Source: Balaenoptera acutorostrata
Taxonomy: Eukaryota > Chordata > Mammalia > Artiodactyla > Balaenopteridae
Assembly: GCF_949987535.1 (NCBI RefSeq)
Contig: NC_080073.1
Span: 27,772,116 to 27,836,115, forward strand
DNA: 64,000 nucleotides
Reading direction: 5' to 3'
A program made the position numbers and the translations under genes. Numbering within the stretch: position 1 is the stretch's first letter; each line of letters starts with the position of its first letter. Of this stretch, positions 37,912-63,639 are shown piece after piece. Below the pieces are notes generated by a model. The model saw only the letters and a program-made list of their open reading frames with translations. It had not been told where the DNA came from and made no database searches.

Positions 37912-38233
37912 GGGCTTCCCTGGTGGCGCAGTGGTTGAGAGTCTGCCTGCCAATGCAGGGGACACGGGTTCGAGCCCTGGTCCGGGAAGATCCCACATGC
38001 CGCGGAGCGACTGGGCCCGTGAGCCACAACTACTGAGCCTGCGCGTCTGGAGCCTGTGCTCCGCAACAAGAGAGGCCGCGACAGTGAGAGGCCCGCGCAC
38101 CGCGATGAAGAGTGGCCCCCGCTTGCCGCAACTAGAGAAAGCCCTCGCACAGAAACGAAGACCCAACACAGCCATAAATTAAATAAATAAATAAAAATTA
38201 AAAAATAAACAGGAACTGTTGTTTAAAAAAAAA
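37912..38233 (+). repeat. CHR-type SINE nested in old LINE
   Basis: The plus copy has perfect 15-base duplications AAATTTGACATGCTT at 37897-37911 and 38234-38248. The target is the old L2/CR1-like LINE, which resumes in register after the insertion. Confidence 0.93.
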
Positions 38234-38248
38234 AAATTTGACATGCTT

Positions 38249-38540
38249 ATTAGATATCCAAGTGTTGAGTGGCATGAACTAAAAAAAATCAGAACCGAGT
38301 ATATGTATTTGGGAGTTGTCCCCTTAAGGGAGCATATTTAATGCCACAGACTGGGTGTTATCCCTGAAGGAATAGCTGGAGAGGAAAATAGGGTCAAAGA
38401 CAGAGCTGAGGGCCACTCCAGTATCTAGGAGGCAGGAACTCGGAAGGAGAAGCCAGTAGACAGGGTTGTCAGGGCTCTGGAGACCAAGAATGAGGGAGTG
38501 ACTGTGTCATATGCTGTTAAAGGATTAAGAAAGATGCGTA
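38249..38540 (-). repeat. L2/CR1-type LINE, left portion
   Basis: TTAGATATCCAAGTGTTGAG, ATTTGGGAGTTGTCCCC, GAGCTGAGGGCCACTCCAG and GAGTGACTGTGTCATATGCT continue the LINE interrupted by the SINE at 37912. Confidence 0.5.
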
Positions 38541-39649
38541 CTTAGGGCAACACATTGGACTTAGTAAGACCGAAGACTTTGGTGACTTCTACTTGAGAAG
38601 TCTCAGTGGAGAGAGCTGGGGAGAAAATCAGAGGTGAGGAAGTGGAGATCCCCCTCATTTTTAAAGGTTGGGTATAGCGAGAGAGCTGTCACCATTGCTT
38701 CTCTGCTATCTTAAAGTTGGAAGTGTCTTGGCTAATTCGGCTCTTCTACTCAGAGCTGCTTAGAATGCAGCACTGGTTTCTTTCTCTCTTCCAGCTCCCT
38801 TAGCTCCCCATGGCCATCACCCCCATTTCCCAGACTGTGTTCAAAGTCCTACCTTGGTCTTCTTATAACTCTCCACTTTGTCTCTACAGCTGACTCTCCC
38901 GCAGACAAGAGGCTCTGGGGCAGCTGCATTGTTAATCTCCATCCATAATTCCTAGGTCATTCTGGGTCTCAGTAATAAATATTTGTTGAACTGAACTTCA
39001 CTTCCAATTCCATTTTAAAAGGGAGGATGGGATAAAGTAGGCTTTGTTCTCATTAGAGGAGAGTCTGAATTTGATGAGCATTGTAGGGGAGTGGATGAAG
39101 AAAATAAGTTCTATTAGATGAGCAGGCAACTACATAGTTGATACAAAAAATAGCACCATTCCTCATGACATCGGTATTGCCATAACAGCAGAGTAGGACA
39201 CTTCAAGGACCTGGTGGATCTGTTTGTTTGGGTTTTTTTTAAGTTAATTTTGAATGAAGGTTAATACAAAGGTCTTGCTCAGAGCCTTTAACTGGTGAGT
39301 GACAATGGTGTTAATTCCATTTTGGACTCAGCCTATTAAGTTTATGAAGTTGAAATACATGCTTTGTGAAGCAAAGTACTAGTTTTAATATCGATGGAAC
39401 ATATTTACTGAACATCTAACATCTCCTGGGCATTGTCCTTGGACTTGAGATTCTAGAAATGAACATGCGTCTAAATACAACTCTGAGGATAAAACAATAT
39501 TCTCCTCTGCTCTTAAAAATTTTCACTTACCTTCTGAAGTATTGTGTTAAAAGTAAAGTATGAAATGTCCATTAACTATTTAAGTTTCCCCCCAAATTCA
39601 GTAATTATTCTCTTCATTGTTAAATATTAAAGTGGATTTTTAAAAATGC
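38541..39649. other. Intergenic DNA, partly L2-like
   Basis: No gene is seen. The end CAGTAATAAATATTTGTTGA at about 38970-38990 resembles an L2 terminus, so some of 38720-38996 may be L2. The rest is unassigned. Confidence 0.3.
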
Positions 39650-40185
39650 TTATAAGGCTACTTGTTTCAGGGAATTGCAGTGGCTCTGAGGAATTGTCTA
39701 CTTCAGTACTCTTCAGTAAAATATAATGCAAGACCCATATGGAACTTTGAATTTTCTAGCAGTTACTTTAGAAAAAGTAAAAAGAAACAAGTGAAATTAA
39801 TTTTAATAATGTATTTAACCCAATATGTTGAAAATACCATTTCAATATGTCATCAGTATGAAAATTATTAACAAGCTACATTCTTTTGTTCATACAGTCT
39901 TTGAGATCCAATGTGTATTTTACACTTATAGCACATCTCCATTTGGATGCTAATTTTCCTTGGAAATACTTGATTTCTATTTAGATTTCACAAAACTTAC
40001 AGTTGAAAGTTGTTACAAACATACTTAAAATTTTTTCCGATAATGAAATGAAATAAAAATTTAGCTTCTCAGGGGCACTAGCTCCATTTTAAATGCTCAA
40101 TGGCCACATGTGGTTAGTGGTTGCCATACTGGACAGTGCAGGCATAGAACATTTCCACCATTGCAGAAAGCTCTGTTGTACCACG
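39650..40185. repeat. Possible old DNA-transposon remnant
   Basis: The stretch ending GCCACATGTGGTTAGTGGTT, GCCATACTGGACAGTGCAGG and GAACATTTCCACCATTGCAG resembles a common mammalian non-autonomous element with long inverted repeats. I cannot name the family from memory. Confidence 0.4.
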
Positions 40186-40469
40186 CAGGTCTAATTCAAC
40201 CTGCTGAGGAAACTTAGTGGCAGACCTGGGACTAGAATGTTGTTTGTAAGGAGTTTCATAGACAGAAAACCACCACTGGGAACACCAACCTTTCAAAAGA
40301 CAGACGGTCAAATGAATTTGAACACATGGAGAATAAGTCATTGTTTAACTATTGATAGAGAAGGTTTCTAGGAGGAGTTAACCTGCCTTTCTATGCTTGA
40401 TTCTCACAAATAACAAGACTTAAATCAAAGCGCTCACACATTGGAAGTATTCAGGTTATGTATAGAGAG

Positions 40470-40870
40470 GATTATTTTTTATTGCAGCAACATATACATA
40501 ACATAAAATTTACCCTTTTAACCTTTTTTTAAAAAGTGGGCATTTCAGTGGCATTCAGCACATTCACATTGTTGTGAAACCATCATCACCATGTCTCTCT
40601 GGAACTTTTTCATCTTCCCAAACTGAAACTCTGTCCCTTTAAACACTAACTCCCCACCTCCCTGGCACCCACCATTCTACTTTATGTCTCCGTGAATTTG
40701 GTTACTCTAGGTACCTTATATAAGTGGAATCATACAATAATTGTCCTTTTCTGTCTGGTTTATTTCACTTAACATAATGTCTTCAAGGTTCATCCATGTT
40801 GTAGCCTGTATCAGAATTTCCTTCCCAAGTAATACTCTATTTTATGGATAAACCACATTTCAAAATTAAG
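40470..40870 (-). repeat. Ancient L1 3'-region fragment
   Basis: CATAAAATTTACCCTTTTAA, CATTCACATTGTTGTGAAAC, CACCCACCATTCTACTTTAT and AAGGTTCATCCATGTTGTAG are standard antisense old L1 sequence. It is adjacent to a larger L1. Confidence 0.65.
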
Positions 40871-40879
40871 AGATAACTG

Positions 40880-42903
40880 ACTTAGAACATTGTGTAAATT
40901 TAGGGTGTGCATGTCAAGTTGATACATTTATATATTGCCTTATGAGCACCACTGTAGCTTTAGTTAACAACTTTATCATGTCACATAACTATCACTTCAT
41001 TTTTTGTGTGGTGAGAACATTTGAGATCTAGGCTCTAGCAATTTTGAAGTATTTAGTACTGTATTGTGGACTGCAATTAATATGCTCTGCATTAGATCTC
41101 CAGAACTCATTCATCCTTCAGTTGCAAGTTTGTCCTCTTTCACATCTCCCCAATTCCCCCACTCCCCTGCCTCTGATAACCACCATATTTTACTCTGTTT
41201 CTATGAGTTTGGCTTTTTAAAGATCTCACATAGAAGTGATATCATACAGTATTTGTCTTTCTCTGTCTGACTTATCTCACTAAGCTTAATGCCCTCATGG
41301 TCTATTCACGTCACAAATGGCAGGATTTCCTTCCTTCTTATGGCTGAATAATATTCTAGTGTATACATGCCACATTTTCTTTATCCCTTCATCTGTTGGT
41401 AGGCACTTAGGTTGTTTCCTATCTTGGTTATTGTGAATAATGCTGTAGTGAACATGAGAGTGTAGATATCTTTTTGATATTCTGTTTTACTTTCCTTTGG
41501 CCATGTATCCAGAAGTGGGATTGCTGGATCCTATGGTGGTTGTACTTTTAATTTGGGGGAACCTCCAAACTGTTTTTCATAGTGGCTGAACCAACTTACA
41601 TTCTCACCAACAGTCTACAAGGGTTCCCTTTTCTCTGTGTTCTCCCCAACATTTGTTTTTTCTTGTTTTCTTGATAATAGCCCTTCTAACAGGTGTGCAG
41701 CAATATCTCATTTTTGGTTTTGATTCTCTCATGACTAGTGATGTTGAGCACTTTTTCATGTACTTGTTGACCATTTGGATATTTTCTTTGGAAAAATGTC
41801 TATTCAATTCCTCTGTCCATTTTTTTAAATTGCATTACTTGTTTTTGTTGTTGGTGTTGTTATTGAGTGGTACGAGTTCTTTATTTTGGATATTAACCCC
41901 TTATCCATTATATGGTCTGCAAATATTTTCTCCCATTCCATAGGTTGCCTTTTCATTTTATTTATTGTTTCTTTTGCTGTGCAGAAGCTTTTTAGTTTGA
42001 TGTAGTCACACTTGTTTTTTTGCTTTTGTTCCTTGTGCTTTTGGTGTTGTATCCAAAAAATCATTGCCAAGACCAATGTCAAGGAGATTTTTCCTTATGT
42101 TTTCTTCTAGGAGTTTTACCTTATCAGGTCTTACATTTAAGTCTTTAATCCATTTTGAGTTAATTTTTGTGACTGGTGTAAGATTGAGGTCCAATTTCAT
42201 TTTTCTGCATGTGGTTATCCAGTTTTCTCAACACCATTTGCTGAAAAGACTATCCTTTCCCCATGAGTGTTTGTGGCTCCCCTATGAAATGTTAGTTGAC
42301 TGTATATGTGGGGATTTATTTCTGGGCACTGGATTCTGTTTCTTTGGTCTATGTGTCTATTTTTATGCCAGTGTTATACTGTTTGAATTACTATAGCTTT
42401 GTAGTATAGTTTGAAATCAGGAAGTGTGATGCTTCTGGCTGTGTTCTTCTTTCTCAGGATTGCTTTGGCTATTTGGGGTCTTTTGTGGTTCCATAAAAAC
42501 TTTAGGGTTGTTTGCTCTATTTCTGTGAAAAATGCCACTGGAATTTTGATAGGGATTGCATTGAATCTATAGATGGTTTTGGGTAGTATGGACATTTTAA
42601 CAATATTAATTTTTCTGATGCATGAACATGGGATATCTTTCCATTTATTTGTGTCTTCTTCAGTTTCTTTCACCAAAATCTTGTAGTTTTCACTGTTCAA
42701 TTTTTTACTTCCTTGGTTAAATTTATTCCTCAGTATTGTTTTTGATGCTGTTGTAAATGGGATAATCTTTATTTCTTTTTCAGATAATTCATTGTTAGTG
42801 TATAGCAATGCAACTAATTTCTGTGTGTTGATTTTTATATCCTGCATTTATTGATTACTGAATTCATAGATTAGTTCTAATGGCTTTTTGGTTGAGTCTT
42901 TAG

Positions 42904-42956
<53 letters not shown>

Positions 42957-43790
42957 ATTTATATATATATATATTTTGTATATATATGATATTTTTAATC
43001 ATATCATCTACAAATAAGGACAGTTTTACTTATTCCTTTCTGATTTGGATGCCTGTTATTTTTTGTCTTGCCTCATTGCTCTAGCTAGGACTTCCAGTAC
43101 TATGTTGAATTAGAATGGTAAGAGTGGGCATCCTTTTCTTGTTCCTCATCTTAGACAAAAAGCTTTTGATCTTTCACCATTGAGTATGATGTTAGCTGTG
43201 GGTTTGTCATATATGGCCTTTATTATGTTGAGGGGTTTTCCTTCTATACCCAATATGTTGAGGATTTTTAATCATGAAAGGATGTTGTATTTTGTAAAAT
43301 GCTTTTTCTGCATCTGGTGAGATGATCATATGGTTTTTATCTTTCATTCCATTAATGCGGTATTGATATATCACATTTATTGCTATGTTTGTTGAACCAT
43401 CCCTGTATCCCAGGGATAAATCCCACTTGGTCAGGGTGTATGATCCTTTTAATGTGTTGTTGAATTCAGTTTGCTAATACTTTATTGAGAATTTTTGCAT
43501 TTATATTCATCAGGGATATTGGTCTATAGTTTTATTGTTGTTTGTTTGTAGTGTCCTTATCTGGCTTTGATATCAGGGTAATGCTGGCCTTGTAAAAATG
43601 AGTTTGGGAATGTTTCTTCCTCTTATATTTTTTGGAAGAGTTTGAGAGGGAGTGACCTTAATTCTTATTTAAATATGTGGTGGAATTCACTCTCCAGCGA
43701 AGCCATCTGGCCCTGGGCTTTTCTGTGTTGGGAGGTTTTTGATTACTGATTCAATTTCCTTATTGGTAGGAAGTCAATAAGATCTAACGA
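40880..43790 (-). repeat. 5'-truncated L1 LINE with decayed ORF2
   Basis: About 2.9 kb of antisense L1. The minus strand encodes broken ORF2 pieces: RT-region DNA at about 43050-43750, a frame at 42847-42374 ([17 protein letters not shown]), then 42082-41825 ([15 protein letters not shown]) and 41807-41604 (MNRHFSKENIQMVNKYM). Frameshifts and stops separate them, and a (TA)n tract interrupts the element at 42906-42953. It cannot encode a complete reverse transcriptase. Confidence 0.9.
42906..42972. repeat. (TA)n microsatellite
   Basis: About 24 perfect TA units run to 42953, with a second shorter TA run after GATATT. It lies within the L1 and is probably length-variable. Confidence 0.9.
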
Positions 43791-44716
43791 ATGAATGAAT
43801 GATGCTCAAATGTTATCCACCTTTGTGTTTACTGGATATCCTTTTAAAAGGCTCTAGATTAGGCTTCTTTTGAATAACTCAGTATTTGTTTTCCTGGGGT
43901 AGAGTGTTCTAGTACAATGATATGTTTATAAGTGTTACAGACCTTATAAATGGTTGGAGACAAGGTATAAAAAATAATGATATTGTATTGGGAGATGAAA
44001 GAAGGCAGAGATAGACTATAGACAAAATTATAAACGGAAATTTGTCTCCTTCTAATTTGATTGTATTGTCTCTAAAGTGGTATTGTGTAAAACATCAGAA
44101 AAATTTCTGCATTGATAACCTAGACTTATTAAGGAGTAATAAAAAATCCTTTGACTATAACAGTGGAGCTTAAATAGACCAGTTATCATCAAAATGAGAG
44201 AAACAAACTAAATCATCCCTACTTTCTAAAATAAGAACACTTCATTGTCCCTTCTGTGCAACTATTTATTGATTTGTACTGTGGTCAGGCTACTACTTTA
44301 GCAGAGTCTCAGTCTCTGTCTTTGTCTGAGACACAAATTAGGGTTTTTAAAATAGCAAGGACTTCAAAACATTATTACAATGTAGGGGACCCAGTGCTTT
44401 CTCTTGTAAGCAAGGAAACCTGACTCTGAGAAGTAAGGTGATGTCCGGAAGCGGTTTTTTAGCCTCTGTCTTTGTTGGACTCGTTTTCCTTGTCTTGGAT
44501 TTTAGTAAGGATATAATCTCAGTTCCAGTTAGAAAGCGGGATCACAATGCCAGGTGTCAAATCCACAAATCAATCCTGTCCTTAATTGCTGAAGTTTGAC
44601 ATGTCCCCATGTTTGTCCCAGAAAACTCTAAGCATTCTCCTATTAGCAGTAGAGAATTAAATTTCCTATGTAGACAAATTAACTTCTGAATTATATGAGA
44701 AACAAACAAAAACACC

Positions 44717-44751
<35 letters not shown>

Positions 44752-47700
44752 TTTCTCGTTCCAACTTAAAGCTTTCTCAAACTAATTTCTCTCCCCTTCC
44801 CTTTCTCCATATTTTTCATAGACTTTATTTTACTGTTTGAATTCACCATCTAGTTACTACCTTCTCTGAAGAATAGATTTTGGTCAGCAACTCTTTAAAA
44901 AAAATAACTTACTATCCTAATTAAAGTGGAAGAGGTCAAAATAGACTACTGGAGTGAAGGGTGTTTTAAGCCATGTAGGTATTATGTTTGGGCAATTCTT
45001 GAAAAGGGGAAAAAACTCTTCAGGGAGATTTAAAACTTTGTTTTAAACAAGAGACTTTCTTAAAAAAAAATGAAATGATGTGAATTGGCTTAGAATAAAA
45101 AGACAATAGACTAAGGAAGGAAAAGAATGTATTTTGTAGATAAAGCCAAATTCATGGCCTTGTGCATTAAATTTTACACAGTAAAACCTTACACTGGGTT
45201 TAAAGCTTAATATCTTCCTCCTGCCTGAAATTGGTGACGGCATACCCTGGTTTTTCACATACCCCTTCCCCACTCTACGCCCAATGTTGCCAGTTGTCTC
45301 CTAAGTGACAAAATAGCCTCCAAGTAAGTTTAATTTTGAATCAAAAATAAATATACCCAATACATCTTTCTCTTTTTTTTAATAGAAAAGGGAGGATGAG
45401 GCAGAGAAGACAAAATGGTAAATACAGTTAAAGATCATTTTAATTCTCATCTAAGTCTTAAGCTAGCAAGTTAAAACACCTTATACATAAGGCAGAGAAA
45501 AACTGTCCGTTTGACATCACTTTCATTCACACTGCTCCCCGCGCATGGGAAAGACCAGATGTCTGGTTTCCAGAGTATTAGGCTTTTTCCTGAGTACTTA
45601 GTAAAATTAATTTTTTGAAGTTCAGAGAAAAACTGCAGCTCCTTCTGAACTTTAGCATTTTATGGTTTAATAATACTCAATATCATACACAAGAAGTGTT
45701 CAGCAGAAAATGATCTTTGAATATTTATGCATTTGCAACAATCCAAGAAAGGCTATGAAAAATTCTTGGAACAGGGTTTATTTTGAAAACCCCGTTATTC
45801 TAAAAAAAAAAAAAAATACAAATTCATAGTTTTCATAAAGATTAGTGGGTACAATATAGTGTATGGTAAGGGCCTGAATAGGGAGGAAAAAGTCTCAGTA
45901 GATGACATTTCTTTCTCCTTGTCTGATTCCTACTAATTATGTACAAAATGTATATTAGATACTGTATCTCTCTCCTCCTTACAGAAAACAATATTTGGAA
46001 ATTCCTACGTAAAGCTAATTTGCCATGAGGAATATAATGCCCTTTAATGGGGTATCTAGGTCTCTTCGGGATTGTTTTTTTCTTTAAACATACACCATGT
46101 GGTGCAATCTGTTCCATTCTACAAGAAGGGGGCTGGGGGGAAACTCTGGGGGGGGCCAGGAATAAAGTCCCCTCTGGGAGTTTTTGAGGTACTAACTAGA
46201 AATGGGGGAAATGGTACAACTGAAGCCTAGAAATACCTTCCCTTCTGCCCTAAATCATAAGCCAGTTTACATTAAACTTAAGGGTTTAAAAAAAAAAAAA
46301 AAAGATTTAGCAAGTTAGTCAATTTAGGGGAGAAAAAAACCTGAACCTTTCCTGAGATGGTTAAATTGCTATTCATTTTGTATTTTAATCTAACCTACTG
46401 GTGCTTTAATTTACAGAACTCAAAGGAAGCGTAATGCTCAAATATTTGAGGACGGCTCATGTACCAACCACTGTTTAATTTTGGAATATGCCTACTTGCT
46501 TGACACAATATTTTACCATCTCAACAAATGTTTAGCCTTTTTTTCACTTGACTAAAGAGAAATAAGTTTCACATCGCTTCATTCACCTTCTTATGTGCAT
46601 ATGCTGGGAAAGATTGGATGTTAAAAAAAAAAAAAAAAAAAAACTTCCTCATGTTCTCTCTACTACATCTAAATCTGTTTACCAATTCAAAGCTGCTAAA
46701 AAGCCCTGCATTCTCCTGCTAAATCAACTGGATGGCTAGAAACCAAACTGTAATGTAACAGGAAAAAATATATATATCAATTTATTTTCGTGACAGAACA
46801 TTCTTGAGAAGGTATAAAACGGTTCTGGTCCCTATGCCAGTTTTCTTTTTTCTTTCTTTCTCTGTCTTCCTTTTTAAAGGGCTTTTGGCTTTTAAGCCAA
46901 TCCTTTTTATAGTTATATAACAGTTCTAATATTTTGTGACATTTTGTATTGTGACACTATAGATGAAATTGTCATCGGACTGACACTCTGTGCTGTTTAT
47001 TCCTTAATTACAACTGTTAACACTGTAGAGAAGTGTGCTCATCTGCCAGCACATGCTATGAAAACAACATTATTGTTACCCACACCAACACCCACTCAAC
47101 AGGATATTTCCAAGATGGTAGTTTAAAGGAACTTATCAGCACAATGGACTTTTTTTTTTTTTTTTTTAGTTTGTCCTATTGTCATCTTATAAAACCACAA
47201 ACCAGTTTAAAATTGAAAATCTTTCATTGTGATGTGGACTCCTAAGCAGGAGCTGCTTTTATAATTAGAAAAATCAGAATTTTTTTTCTTGAGCACTCCA
47301 GCAGTGGTGGATTGAGGAATCCCAAAGCTATTGAGGGTTGTGACCCAAAAGTTTCTGACTGACAGTTGTTTGAGAAATAAAGAAAATAGAAGGAACAGGG
47401 AAGGGTAGATTTAAAGATGAAAAGATGAGAGAAGAGTTACTTGTGTTCACAGGGTTGGCAATCTTTAAATAACCAGGTCAAAATCCAGCGACCATTCCCA
47501 GCTCTAATAGGTGTCCTTTTTCAGAACCCAGTCTGAGCCCTCCTGAAACTGGCTACTTATTGAATGCTTGGTAGTTTAGTTCTTGCTTCGAGAATTTTTA
47601 CAGGTCCAGTGATCTATGAGGGACAAAATCCTATGAATCTATTTCCTGATCAATATTATTATACTAAGCAATTGTCACTGTCTTTTCATTTGTTAAAAAG

Positions 47701-47837
47701 CTAAAAGAGTGAGCAAACAACCACTTGGATCCTGAGCCTTATCCCCATAACAAAATAACTGAAAAGTAAAGATTATAGAAGATGTAAAATCAGAACTACT
47801 GGTATTCACTGTTTAGGTGAGAGTGACAGTAAATGAC
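43791..47837. other. AT-rich intergenic DNA between L1 and C3orf14 3' end
   Basis: No gene is supported. There is a (GA)n run at 44720-44748 and A-runs at about 45802, 46290, 46623 and T at 47151. No clear interspersed repeat is seen over most of this stretch. Confidence 0.4.
44720..44748. repeat. (GA)n microsatellite
   Basis: Fourteen GA units in a perfect run in intergenic DNA. Confidence 0.9.
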
Positions 47838-47851
47838 TTTTTTTTTTTTTT

Positions 47852-48142
47852 AACAGCACACAACGCTCATTCAGCAGCTTATTTAATCAACAGTCCACCT
47901 TTCAATTATCAGCTTTTAACACTTCCATGGGTTTGGTAGAAAGCAAATTCATTACACTGAAAGAGCAGTAGGTCTCCCAGTGATGGCCTGAAAGTTCCAA
48001 GTAGATTCTCAAATCTTCATTGTCATTGAGGAAGTAATGAGACAATGTGAACATGTCTGATTCCTAAAGTTCCTGCAGTGACCTGCATATTCTTTAACAC
48101 TCAGCTTTCCTAAATAGGTTTTTGAAATAGTATGTGAAGAAG
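47852..48142 (-). other. C3orf14: C3orf14 3' untranslated region
   Basis: The minus strand after the stop is unique sequence for about 290 bases. It reaches an ATTAAA hexamer (TTTAAT at 47882-47887 on the + strand) and then, about 30 bases later, an A-run (T-run at 47838-47851). The polyadenylation site is inferred near 47852-47860. Confidence 0.5.
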
Positions 48143-61515
<13,373 letters not shown>

Positions 61516-62239
61516 CCTTAATCAAAGCTGCCTTTGTAAGCTTTCTGCTAAATAATAACATTTCAAGTTACTTCTACCACATGTCCTCAGCTTTGCAACA
61601 TTTGATCATTCAGCACCTCAATCCACTGATTCTCTCAGAAGGGAAAGATACAACTTGAGCTATAATAATGTATAAAATGAAAGGACTGCATTTAAAAACA
61701 CTTTTACTCATGATACATAGTTTTCCATATGCCAGATGCATCCCAGAACACTGTGACCCAGGTAAATGCAGCATATTTCCCCTCTTCTTTTTTTCCCCAC
61801 ATTTTTAACCTTCATCAGGATTCAAAACAAACAAGCAGCTGGTACTAAGACTAGTAAACATTTTATTTAATCAACAGAAAGAAAGAAAAAAATAAACCCA
61901 CTGTGTAAAATTCAGCAGAGGAAAGCGCCTGGGCCAATACAGACAGAGGTCTAGCGAACCACTTGGAAGTCTGAGTCTGAAGGCAAATATGGTTGAGTGC
62001 AAGAGCTGAAGGTGCCTGCCCAAAGGGAGAATGCAATTTGAGTTGTAATGATGTAATAAAAAAACAGGAATGAAAATTCCTTCTTGGAATGAAGCACTGG
62101 CCTTCCTAAATCTTATTTAGTTCATACTGATTGTCTGCTCACCGCCTGAGTGTCCAGCACTGATTTTTTTAAAAATTGAGCCCTTCCTTCACACACACAT
62201 GGAGCGTAGGACACTGAGCACGGCCAAGGGAAACAGAAA

Positions 62240-62780
62240 CACCGTCCTGCCCTCAACGGGTTTCCTCCTCAAGGCGCCGCTCTGTTTTCAGCACCGCGGA
62301 GAGCAGTCACTCGCAGGCTGGCCCGGAAGGGGTCGAGTTACAGATACTTCCCGATGAAATCACTGCAGGCCAATCCTCACCGCCTTCTTCCCAGTTTCGA
62401 ATGCAGCGTCAAGGAAATTCCTGGAAGTGAGTCCAAAGTAACTTCTTTTCTGTTGCGACCACCATCAGCACTTCACACTAACCCCAAGAAAACGTCTGGC
62501 TTTTGAACCGAAGATCCGCTGCTTCTCGGAGTCATCAGCTCACGGACCACTCAAATTCCGCGTACACTGGAAGGACTCGGGAACTTTCCTCCTCACCCTA
62601 CCTCTTCCCCCTTAACAGCATCCTCCCCACCAGAGCGCAGCCGTCCTTCGGACACTCGGGGCACTCACCCGCAGGCCGTCCTGCTGTCGGACCTCACTCA
62701 CTCACCGAACCCCACACTGACCTCTTCCGGGAGGGCGCTGCCGACTGTGTGGACGTTAGGTCTCGGTGCAGACCTGGGCG
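62240..62780. promoter_or_regulatory. CpG-rich 5' region of C3orf14
   Basis: CpG frequency rises here relative to the AT-rich intron, consistent with a CpG-island promoter overlapping the inferred first exon and the start of intron 1 of C3orf14. Open frames in it lack domains. Confidence 0.45.
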
Positions 62781-62815
62781 TGGTCACGCCACCATCTTTG
62801 CGCAAGCGCGACGCG
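62669..62815 (-). other. C3orf14: Candidate C3orf14 5' non-coding first exon
   Basis: A consensus minus-strand donor (GGTGAGT, read from ACTCACC at 62663-62669) closes a GC-rich segment. It is preceded by YY1-like and NRF1-like motifs near 62788-62810. It would be spliced to the exon at about 61547. The 5' edge is approximate. Confidence 0.45.
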
Positions 62816-62875
62816 ACGCGAGGTGATGTCATCACGTCCTTATAAAAGGAAGGCGTCCCTCACCAAAAGCTAGTG
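62780..62875. promoter_or_regulatory. Compact, apparently divergent promoter of C3orf14
   Basis: Facing left are an inverted YY1-type site (GCCACCATCTT at 62788-62798) and a TTGCGCAAGCGC NRF1-like palindrome overlapping 62799-62810, typical of TATA-less housekeeping promoters. Facing right are a CRE-like TGATGTCA at 62824-62831 and a consensus TATAAAAG at 62841-62848, predicting a + strand start near 62870. Transcription in each direction is inferred. Confidence 0.5.
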
Positions 62876-63424
62876 AAGTGACGCTGCTCTGAGGAAGAGA
62901 AGGTTGGTGGAGGACTTCAGGAACCCCATGGAAAATCCGTTTGGTGGTAGCTCCGTTTCAAGCGCTTTTTAAATGGTACTTGCATGTGTTGAAAAGACTT
63001 CAGAGAGTGAAAATGGTGTCTTAGAAGCCAGAACATCACAGTAGAATGGGGAAGGGGAAAAACACTTCAAAGTTGTCCAGAGACTTTACAGTCAATTCCA
63101 CAAGAGCCTAAGGAAGAGCTTCGCCCTGGGCATCTGATGCTGAGCCCGGCAGCAGAGCTCTGCCTGCTTGTAGGGCAGCCCCCATAGGGACAAGGATGCT
63201 GATCTTTCACTTCTTGAGAAATTTGTGTATCAGTCGTTGTATTTGCGTGGATGATCTCATTCACTGAATCCCCACAACGCCTGGTGAGATGGATGCCATT
63301 CTCCTAATTTGACAGACGAGGAAACAAGCTTGGTCATTTACATAAATTGTAGCTTGAAGCCAGCAGAGCCTCAATTAGAATTCCCGCAGCCCTCAGGACA
63401 AACATTTGGGAATAATCCCTCAGT
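62871..63424. other. Unique DNA right of the C3orf14 promoter
   Basis: No open frame of note is present. If the TATA box at 62841 is used, this would be the start of a + strand non-coding transcript. A small MIR-like patch (GATGGATGCCATTCTCC, GACAGACGAGGAAAC) lies at about 63286-63330. Confidence 0.35.
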
Positions 63425-63600
63425 GTTGTAAAGTGCATTCTTAAACATCCTTTTCTCCCCTTGAAGTAACTTTGTGAGTTACATGGTAGTATCCTTAGTT
63501 ATAGAGGAAGAAGTTGAGGTTCAAGAGGGGTAATGTTTTCTTCCTGAAGTTTACTGAGTTGGTAAAGGGCAAAGAGCTAGGACTCCAATCCAGGTGTTAA
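63425..63600 (+). repeat. MIR SINE remnant
   Basis: TTGTAAAGTGCATTCTTAAA, GAGGAAGAAGTTGAGGTTCA and GAGCTAGGACTCCAATCCAG match MIR order. Confidence 0.6.
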
Positions 63601-63639
63601 ATTTTTTTCCTTCCAGAATATCTACATAAAACTTAGCTC

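Noticed and set aside
37940..37990. tRNA-like A and B box motifs (GGTTCGAGCCC) in many places
   Set aside because: These are the tRNA-derived heads of SINEs. They lack a cloverleaf and sit inside dispersed copies with target duplications.
37797..38182. Open frames of about 120 codons on both strands (MAVLGLRF- and MRGLSLVAASGG-type proteins) that recur across the window
   Set aside because: They lie wholly within CHR SINE copies and recur at each copy (for example 70, 881, 21798, 52012, 53355, 57484). They are by-products of a GC-rich repeat without stops.
42374..42847. 157-codon minus-strand frame that looks like real protein
   Set aside because: It is part of L1 ORF2 in a truncated, frame-broken element, so it is not an active gene.
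62503..62826. 107-codon + strand frame at the C3orf14 promoter
   Set aside because: It runs opposite to the inferred C3orf14 first exon in CpG-rich DNA and has no domain; it probably arises by chance from composition.
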